Below, piece after piece: positions 10,023 through 14,760 of a stretch of DNA of 14,760 nucleotides (positions are counted from its first letter, which is position 1; the number at the start of each line of letters is the position of its first letter). Below the pieces are notes generated by a model, which saw only the letters and a list, made by a program, of their open reading frames with translations, had not been told where the DNA came from and made no database searches. The translations under genes and the position numbers were made by a program. Source of the DNA: Planctomycetaceae bacterium (GTDB lineage: Bacteria > Planctomycetota > Planctomycetia > Pirellulales > Pirellulaceae); assembly GCA_002702965.1 (NCBI GenBank), contig PADE01000033.1, positions 6,906-21,665 on the forward strand. Direction: 5' to 3'.

Positions 10023-11438
10023 ATGGCGGATGCGCTGTACACAAAACTCCGCGAGGTCGTTCGAAACGCTGGCCAGGACCATCTTCTCGCTCATTGGGAG
10101 ACACTCGCGCCGACGCGCCAACAGCACCTCGCAGACCAGATCTTCGCCATCGATTTCCCGCTGTTGACTGAATTGACGCGCACACCTAACGCGTCCCAGA
10201 TGCGTCGTCCACCCGCCGCTCACCCCAGTCCGCCGCCCGCCGTCCCGATCGAGTCGGCGGGTGTTGCTGATGCGCAACGGACCCGCGCGACCGGAGCGAC
10301 GGCGCTGCGATCGGGGCAATTGGGAGTGATTCTCGTCGCTGGTGGACAAGGTTCACGGCTCGGGTTTGATCATCCCAAGGGGATGTTTCCCATCGGCCCG
10401 GTTTCCAATCGCCCTCTGTTCCAAGTGCTGATCGACTACTTGCTGGCGATCCGTGGAAGATACCAGGCATCGATTCCGCTGTTTCTGATGACGAGCCCGG
10501 CCACACACGATGAGACAATCGACTTTCTGGCATCCCATCAACGCTTCGGTCTACCGAGCGAAGACCTGTACGTGTTCTGCCAGGGAACGATGCCGGTAGT
10601 GGATGCCGATAGCGGCCGTGTACTGCTGGATGATCGGGATTCCGTTTGTCTCAGTCCCGACGGACACGGTGGCGTCCTGGCGGCGCTCAAACGGGAGGGT
10701 TGCCTGGCGGCCGCCGCGGACCGCGGAATTGACCACCTGTTCTACGCACAAGTCGACAACCCACTGGCGCAGATCTGCGACCCCTGGCTGATCGGCTGTC
10801 ACCTCCAAGCCGACTCCGAGATGACAACCCAAGTGATCCGGAAACGCGATCCCCAGGAGCGGGTCGGAAACGTGGTGTCGATCGATGAACAGCTGCGCAT
10901 TATTGAATACAGCGATCTGTCACCCGACGAGGCGGGTCGCCGCAACCCGGATGGAAGACTGACGTTGTGGGCCGGAAACATGGGAGTGCATGTCTTTCAG
11001 CGCCAATTCCTGGAACGCATGGTAACGAGTGACGAAGGTCTTGCGTTCCATCGGGCGCTGAAGCGAACACCTTTCCTGGGCGCGGACGGCCAGAGAGTCA
11101 CACCGCCGCTGCCAAATTCCATCAAGTTCGAGCGATTCATTTTTGACCTCCTCCCTGCGGCCCGTAACGCCATCGTGGTGGAAGGTGATCCGGTCTCCTG
11201 CTTCGCCCCCGTCAAGAACGCAGACACCGCAGCCACCGATACTCCAACGACCGCGAAGCGGCTCATGCTCGACCTGTACGCGACGTGGCTCGCGGCGGCC
11301 GGCGCAACCATCGCCGAGGGCACTCGTGTCGAAATCAATCCCCGGTTTGCACTCGATGCCGGGGAGTTGGCAACGAGGATCCCAGCCGGACACGTTTTTG
11401 CTGCCGACAGCTACCTGGGCCCGGATCAGCATCTCTAG
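10023..11438 (+). CDS. UDP-sugar pyrophosphorylase, UDPGP family (UDP-GlcNAc/UDP-Glc type)
   Basis: This 471-residue nucleotidyltransferase makes a UDP-sugar and pyrophosphate from UTP and a sugar-1-phosphate in the cytoplasm. A helical N-terminal region (1-100) precedes the Rossmann-like core. The nucleotide loop is GGQGSRLG (107-114), followed by the PKGM motif (118-121). SPDGHGG (211-217) is the uridine-binding block, and QVDNPL with D245 and N246 is the metal/product site. NIVVEG-like and SCFAPVKN blocks near the C-terminus fit the eukaryote-like UAP/UGP family rather than bacterial GalU or GlmU. Sugar choice (GlcNAc, GalNAc or Glc) cannot be told by eye, although the GHGG motif favours the UAP type. 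No clear ribosome-binding site precedes ATG 10023. Two glycosyltransferase genes follow downstream, so it may supply their donor sugar. Confidence 0.87.
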   Translation: MADALYTKLREVVRNAGQDHLLAHWETLAPTRQQHLADQIFAIDFPLLTELTRTPNASQMRRPPAAHPSPPPAVPIESAGVADAQRTRATGATALRSGQLGVILVAGGQGSRLGFDHPKGMFPIGPVSNRPLFQVLIDYLLAIRGRYQASIPLFLMTSPATHDETIDFLASHQRFGLPSEDLYVFCQGTMPVVDADSGRVLLDDRDSVCLSPDGHGGVLAALKREGCLAAAADRGIDHLFYAQVDNPLAQICDPWLIGCHLQADSEMTTQVIRKRDPQERVGNVVSIDEQLRIIEYSDLSPDEAGRRNPDGRLTLWAGNMGVHVFQRQFLERMVTSDEGLAFHRALKRTPFLGADGQRVTPPLPNSIKFERFIFDLLPAARNAIVVEGDPVSCFAPVKNADTAATDTPTTAKRLMLDLYATWLAAAGATIAEGTRVEINPRFALDAGELATRIPAGHVFAADSYLGPDQHL

Positions 11439-11695
11439 CTACCCCCAGAGCCGATCCACAAGCGATGTTCGCCGCGCAGCGTCGGTCCACCGACGGCGCA
11501 CCGGGTAATGCCCATTTTGCGAACCGGCTTCCGCGCCGTGTCATCTGGGTCGGTCGCCGTCTCAAGTCCGCTGCGCAGTGCGAGGCGGTGGGAATGCTAT
11601 TGGGCAGGACTACCAACTCGCACTAAACTCAGCGACATCGACTGGGGCCCAGCGGCTGGGGCCACCGTGAATTTTCTTGCGAGCGGACTGCGAAC
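11439..11695. other. intergenic region with a short hairpin
   Basis: I find no convincing gene in this 257-base gap; the open frames in it are Ser/Arg-rich and run out of phase into the next gene. CGTCGG-TCCA-CCGACG at 11480-11495 is a perfect six-base stem with a four-base loop, without a T-run. A weak promoter-like pair, TTGGGC (11600-11605) and TAAACT (11624-11629) with an 18-base spacer, could serve the glycosyltransferase pair separately from the pyrophosphorylase. Confidence 0.4.
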
Positions 11696-12616
11696 GTGCC
11701 TCTCCCGACTGCCTGTGTCATCCATCTGGTCCGAGCTGCCAACGGCGCCGCGCCCTTCCTACGTTTTGCGCGCCGGTACCAGGACCGGGCGCCCGGCATC
11801 GAGCACGGACTCGTACTGGTGTTGAAGGGCTTCTCCAATCCCGCGGCTTTCCACCGGTGGCAGGCCGTGGCAAACCTGAACGCCCACTGCCTATACCTGC
11901 CGGATGAAGGCTGTGACCTAGCAACTTATCGAGCGGCCGCCGCGGCGTTATCGTGCGATGTCTGTGTGTTTCTGAATTCGTTCAGCGCCCCGCTGGCAGC
12001 GGATTGGCTGCGGCACCTGGCCCAGCCACTTCTGGAAGACTCGCACGTCGGTGTGGTCGGAGCAACCGGCTCCTACGAGTCGCTGCGGACACCGCTGTCT
12101 GCGATCCCTCTCAGCCGTCGGTACCGATTTCTCTCCAGCCTGCGGCGCTGGTTGTATCGGCGCCGCGTGAAGCAACTGTGGAAACCGTTTCCGCCATTCC
12201 CCAATCCGCATCTACGCACCAACGGATTCGCGATCCGCCGCCGGGATTGGCTCGATCTGTCCCCCCGCTTCCTGGCCGACAAGTGGAGCGGCTGGAGGCT
12301 GGAAAGCGGACGTTGCAGCATGACCCGGCAGATGTTGCGCCGAGACTTGCAGGTCCTGGTGGTCGACCGAAACGGAAAGACGTATCAACCGGCCGACTGG
12401 TGGCATAGTCGCACGTTTCGTGCAGGAAATCAGAGCCACCTACTCATCGCCGACAACCAGACACGTCAATTCGCAACTGCCACCGGCGGTCAACGAGCGG
12501 CTTTGACCGAAATGACCTGGGGGCGGGACGTAGCACAACAAGAGCTCGAGAGCGCCTCCGGTGAACGCCCGCCGGCGCGCACGGCTCGACCTTCTGGGGT
12601 GGGAGTGCTGGCGTGA
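11696..12616 (+). CDS. glycosyltransferase-like protein (GT-A fold, no DxD)
   Basis: This 306-residue protein opens with ACVIHLVRAANGAAPFLRF and VLVLKGFSNP, like bacterial glycosyltransferase-family proteins from polysaccharide loci. At the place where GT2 enzymes carry their metal-binding DxD it has VCVFLNSFSAPL (LNSFS at 93-97). Further blocks are VGVVGATGSYES (119-129), an acceptor-side PNPHLRTNGFAIRRRDWL (170-186) and a C-terminal TYQPADWW-HSRTFRAGNQSHLLI region. The tail beyond 280 is low in complexity. There is no signal peptide or membrane helix, so it should be cytoplasmic. The GTG start at 11696 is the only sensible one, because an in-frame TAA lies at 11624-11626; upstream bases give only a weak ribosome-binding site. 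Its stop overlaps the next glycosyltransferase by GTGA. It probably helps to build a surface polysaccharide. Donor and linkage are unknown. Confidence 0.65.
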   Translation: MPLPTACVIHLVRAANGAAPFLRFARRYQDRAPGIEHGLVLVLKGFSNPAAFHRWQAVANLNAHCLYLPDEGCDLATYRAAAAALSCDVCVFLNSFSAPLAADWLRHLAQPLLEDSHVGVVGATGSYESLRTPLSAIPLSRRYRFLSSLRRWLYRRRVKQLWKPFPPFPNPHLRTNGFAIRRRDWLDLSPRFLADKWSGWRLESGRCSMTRQMLRRDLQVLVVDRNGKTYQPADWWHSRTFRAGNQSHLLIADNQTRQFATATGGQRAALTEMTWGRDVAQQELESASGERPPARTARPSGVGVLA

Positions 12617-13575
12617 AAACAGCGCACCGCAAAAACGGCGCGGCGCCGCCCCTGGTGACCATCGGTGTCCCGGTTTACAACGGCGAACCTCATCTCTTGC
12701 TAGCGCTCGAATCGCTGCTCGAGCAGGACTACCCGAATCTGGAAATCATCATTCGGGACAATGCCTCGACCGATAATACGCAGTCGATCTGTCTGGCAGC
12801 CGCGGCGCGCGATCCGCGGATCCGCTACCTGCGCAACGCACGCGACATCGGTCCGCTAGCGAATTTCTGCCGCCTGGTCAACGATGCCAACGGTGATTAC
12901 TTCATGTGGGCCGCCGATGACGACCTTCGCAACCGGTGCTTCGTGCGCGAACTGGCTGCCTGCCTGCAAGACCATCCACAGGTCGTGTTGGCAACGCCGC
13001 AAACCGTCGCGATCGACGGTACCGGGAAGCGACTGCCGTGGCCGGTACAACCACTAGCTTGTGTCGGATCACATCTGGAAAATGTCCGCCGCTTCTTCAA
13101 TCCACAAAACCCAGGGTGGGCGTGCGATGGCTGGTTTTACGGTCTCTTTCGGCGGGACTGGCTCAGTCGACACACCACCGAGCAGTTGGCGTATCCGCCG
13201 TGGGGTGGTGACCTGCTGTGGCTGTTCTCGATACTGATCGGCGAAGCCGTAACCGGCAGTCGCCGGGCAACACTTTGCAAACGCGTTCAACCGAGTGGGT
13301 TCCAACCGCAAACATGGTTCCAGCGCAGCATGTTTCGCCTCGAAATGCTCCTCGGATTTACGCATCTCTGCGCGCGCTCAAAGGCCCCCTGGCGCGACAA
13401 GGTCCGGCTGCAACAATTGGCGTGGTCCTGGTACTGCCGCAGCTTCTTCCATCGTGACCGCAAGCTGCAAACTTGGATGCGGGGGGCGCGGTTGATGCTG
13501 CTCGACTCGTTGTTGAGCAGCTGCTTCCTGCTGCGCCGTCTGGTCAGGTCACGTCCGCGGGTGCCGGTCGGCTAG
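12613..13575 (+). CDS. glycosyltransferase family 2 protein
   Basis: This is a 320-residue GT2 enzyme. VTIGVPVYNGE (15-25) starts the fold, the nucleotide-binding RDNASTDNT is at 48-56, and the metal-binding WAADDD ends in D102-D104. The C-terminal part has GWACDGWFYGLFRRDWL, then a basic, aromatic-rich region (KAPWRDKVRLQQLAWSWY) and a hydrophobic end. These suggest a peripheral membrane association like that of other lipid-carrier-dependent enzymes. It would add one sugar to an acceptor using a nucleotide-sugar donor. The GTG at 12613 overlaps the preceding stop (GTGA), and GGGAG at 12601-12605 lies seven bases before it, so both signals agree on the start and imply translational coupling to the upstream glycosyltransferase-like gene. 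The gene ends 15 bases before the convergent ThuA-like gene. Family assignment is firm; substrate is unknown. Confidence 0.9.
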   Translation: MKTAHRKNGAAPPLVTIGVPVYNGEPHLLLALESLLEQDYPNLEIIIRDNASTDNTQSICLAAAARDPRIRYLRNARDIGPLANFCRLVNDANGDYFMWAADDDLRNRCFVRELAACLQDHPQVVLATPQTVAIDGTGKRLPWPVQPLACVGSHLENVRRFFNPQNPGWACDGWFYGLFRRDWLSRHTTEQLAYPPWGGDLLWLFSILIGEAVTGSRRATLCKRVQPSGFQPQTWFQRSMFRLEMLLGFTHLCARSKAPWRDKVRLQQLAWSWYCRSFFHRDRKLQTWMRGARLMLLDSLLSSCFLLRRLVRSRPRVPVG

Positions 13576-13590
13576 CGCGCCACCGATTGC

Positions 13591-14406
13591 TCAGGGCCGC
13601 TCTAGCAACAGCTCTGCGGGGGCGATATTGACAGATAGCCCGTTGGCGGGAATCGCCATCTGCAACGTCCATAAGACGGCCTGGGCCACCAGGCGACGAT
13701 ACTCGACAAGCTTCCAGTTCTCATGGAAATGAAGCCCGGAGAACCCGAACGAGCGGCCCCCATCGGAACGTTGCCAGGACCACGCGACCATCTCTCGGCG
13801 ACCGTCGATTTCAACTGTCAGTTGCGGGATCGGTGGCGACGCGGAGCGGACCCGCTTGAGGCGGTAGTAAAACTCATCTGTGACATCAAAGTCATCAATT
13901 CCGGACATTATTTGGTGCCCAGGCAGCGCCACCCGAGCCCGCGTTTGGACCACCTTGTACTTGCGGTCTTGACCGCCATGGCAAGCGCCGAACAACTGCA
14001 AGAACTGGTCAATGTAATTTGCCGGACGGGTCCCCATGCCCCAATGCAAGACCACCAGCCCTCCTTTGTTTTGGGCCAGCTGGGTCAGCGCCTGCAGTCG
14101 CCGCGGCTCTCGTTGGATCCACTTGGCACCCTCGGCGAGAAACAGGACAATCCCGTCAGCTTGGCGAATCAAGTCCGGTCCCTGGGGCCACGCTCCGTCC
14201 GCGCTGACCACCCGCAACTGGAGTCCCGGGTGATCTTCGAGGCAGCGCGAAATCACACGCACTCCTGCCTGGTACTCGTGCGTCAAACGGGGATGACCAT
14301 CGGGGCCTTGCGCGAGTAACAGCAGCCGCTTGTCGGCCGCCACCGCAGACATCCCCAGTGCCAAATAAATGACACCCATTTCGACCCAGAGACTCGTCCG
14401 CTGCAT
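13591..14406 (-). CDS. secreted ThuA-like protein (glutamine amidotransferase-like fold)
   Basis: From ATG 14406 the product is 271 residues. It starts with a signal peptide (hydrophobic core about 8-22, likely cut after SAVA near residue 23), so it is probably exported. The mature part follows the ThuA pattern: LLLLAQGPDGHPRLTHEYQ at the first strand, DGIVLFLAEGA, GLVVLHWGMG (HWGMG at 121-125), DEFYYRL near 177-183, and the family-ending block SFGFSGLHFHENWKL (219-233). ThuA-like proteins share the class I amidotransferase fold but lack its catalytic triad. Planctomycetes encode many exported copies, presumed to act in carbohydrate metabolism; the reaction is unknown. The start is chosen because GAGGG at 14415-14419 lies eight bases upstream. 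An in-frame GTG at 14421 would lengthen it by five residues. The gene is convergent with the glycosyltransferase gene. Confidence 0.85.
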   Translation of the reverse strand: MQRTSLWVEMGVIYLALGMSAVAADKRLLLLAQGPDGHPRLTHEYQAGVRVISRCLEDHPGLQLRVVSADGAWPQGPDLIRQADGIVLFLAEGAKWIQREPRRLQALTQLAQNKGGLVVLHWGMGTRPANYIDQFLQLFGACHGGQDRKYKVVQTRARVALPGHQIMSGIDDFDVTDEFYYRLKRVRSASPPIPQLTVEIDGRREMVAWSWQRSDGGRSFGFSGLHFHENWKLVEYRRLVAQAVLWTLQMAIPANGLSVNIAPAELLLERP

Positions 14407-14652
14407 CACTTTCGCCCTCACAATACGTCATGGAGGCGGACGGCGAGCCCACCATTTCCCGCCGAGTTTCCACCGCTCGCCTATTCCTCGATCACACCCT
14501 ATCCCCCCCACTGCCAGGGCACCAGCCAGGGCGAAACAATTCTGCACTGAAAAGAAAGACGCCTGCCGAGCCCGCCGTAGACCGCACCTGGCTGCGGCGA
14601 ACAGAGAAATTGCCAGCCGCCTCTGTTGTCGCCCGCCGAGGCTGGTATTCTG
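14407..14652. other. divergent intergenic region at the right end
   Basis: Open frames cross this stretch on both strands (for example 14428-14739 minus), but their products are Arg/Pro/Cys-rich without recognisable domains, so I treat them as chance. No clear promoter for the ThuA-like gene was found. Confidence 0.45.
14643..14651 (+). promoter_or_regulatory. extended -10 promoter candidate
   Basis: TGGTATTCT matches the extended -10 form TGnTATAAT at six of eight defined positions. The nearest -35-like TTGTCG (14626-14631) is only 14 bases upstream of the -10, too close, so an extended -10 mode would be needed. It points into a possible gene beyond the right edge. Confidence 0.3.
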
Positions 14653-14760
14653 ATGGGCCGAGCAACTCGGATCGCGCCACATGGCGCGCAGCGGGTGACC
14701 CACATCCGCGAACGGAACCGCGGTTCGACAACGGTCCACGGCGGAATGGATTTCCAGGAG
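14653..14760 (+). CDS. possible start of a gene running off the right edge
   Basis: The frame from ATG 14653 stays open for 36 codons to the window edge, with a second in-frame ATG at 14746 (MDFQE). The early residues (MGRATRIAPHGAQRV) show no domain. Because the extended -10 candidate ends only one base before ATG 14653, the true start would more likely be at 14746 or outside the window. No family can be assigned. Confidence 0.25.
   Translation, partial: MGRATRIAPHGAQRVTHIRERNRGSTTVHGGMDFQE
14673..14688. repeat. short inverted repeat downstream of the promoter candidate
   Basis: CGCGCCA and TGGCGCG form a perfect seven-base inverted repeat around the bases CA. It lies about 20 bases after the extended -10 candidate, where an operator could sit. 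Short GC-rich palindromes also arise by chance, so this is weak. Confidence 0.25.

Noticed and set aside
11480..11495. Intrinsic terminator after the pyrophosphorylase gene
   Set aside because: The CGTCGG-TCCA-CCGACG hairpin is real, but no T-run follows, so I list it only as a hairpin within the intergenic region.
14428..14739. 103-codon minus-strand ORF at the right end
   Set aside because: Its Cys/Arg/Gly-rich product has no recognisable fold. It ends just upstream of the ThuA-like gene without a convincing ribosome-binding site, and it spans the promoter-like sequence for the opposite direction.

Overview
The window looks like chromosomal DNA from a GC-rich planctomycete, probably Pirellulales-like. 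This is judged from family resemblance only: a DoxX protein with the long coiled insert typical of that phylum, a secreted ThuA-like protein, a secreted PQQ-propeller protein, a UDPGP-type nucleotidyltransferase and small polysaccharide gene groups spread between housekeeping genes. No rRNA, tRNA, insertion sequence, CRISPR array or phage gene was seen. Clear Shine-Dalgarno sequences precede only some genes, so start sites carry real uncertainty.

Layout, left to right. (1) A DoxX-family membrane protein gene on the minus strand runs off the left edge (1-575). It has a sigma70-like promoter at 640-668. (2) A non-coding stretch (576-1047) leads into two plus-strand genes: a secreted eight-bladed PQQ-type propeller (1048-2343) and a radical-SAM protein of the HemN/HemW family (2421-3728). 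(3) A minus-strand pair overlaps by ATGA (5701 down to 3813): a single-pass, Pro/Ala/Arg-rich membrane protein, then a P-loop ATPase related to bacterial tyrosine kinases (CpsD/CapB/Wzc type). The ATPase has Arg in place of the P-loop Lys and no tyrosine cluster. A doubtful 63-codon ORF lies just upstream. (4) A divergent spacer separates these from a full-length cobalamin-dependent methionine synthase, metH (6087-9797). It is followed by a likely 38-residue single-pass membrane protein and a stem-loop. (5) Three plus-strand genes follow: a UDP-sugar pyrophosphorylase (10023-11438), a glycosyltransferase-like protein without a DxD motif (11696-12616) and a GT2 glycosyltransferase (12613-13575) overlapping it by GTGA. 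(6) A secreted ThuA-like protein is encoded convergently on the minus strand (13591-14406). (7) The right end is a divergent intergenic region with an extended -10 promoter candidate, possibly entering a new plus-strand gene.

How the genes fit together. The pyrophosphorylase could supply UDP-activated sugar to the two glycosyltransferases. The membrane protein and BY-kinase-like ATPase could control polymer length or export. That is inference from families and proximity, and metH lies between the two groups. MetH and the HemW-like protein are ordinary cofactor and methyl-cycle functions. I do not see a clear novel defence or mobile system. The most unusual item is the degenerate kinase-like ATPase paired with the Pro-rich membrane protein.
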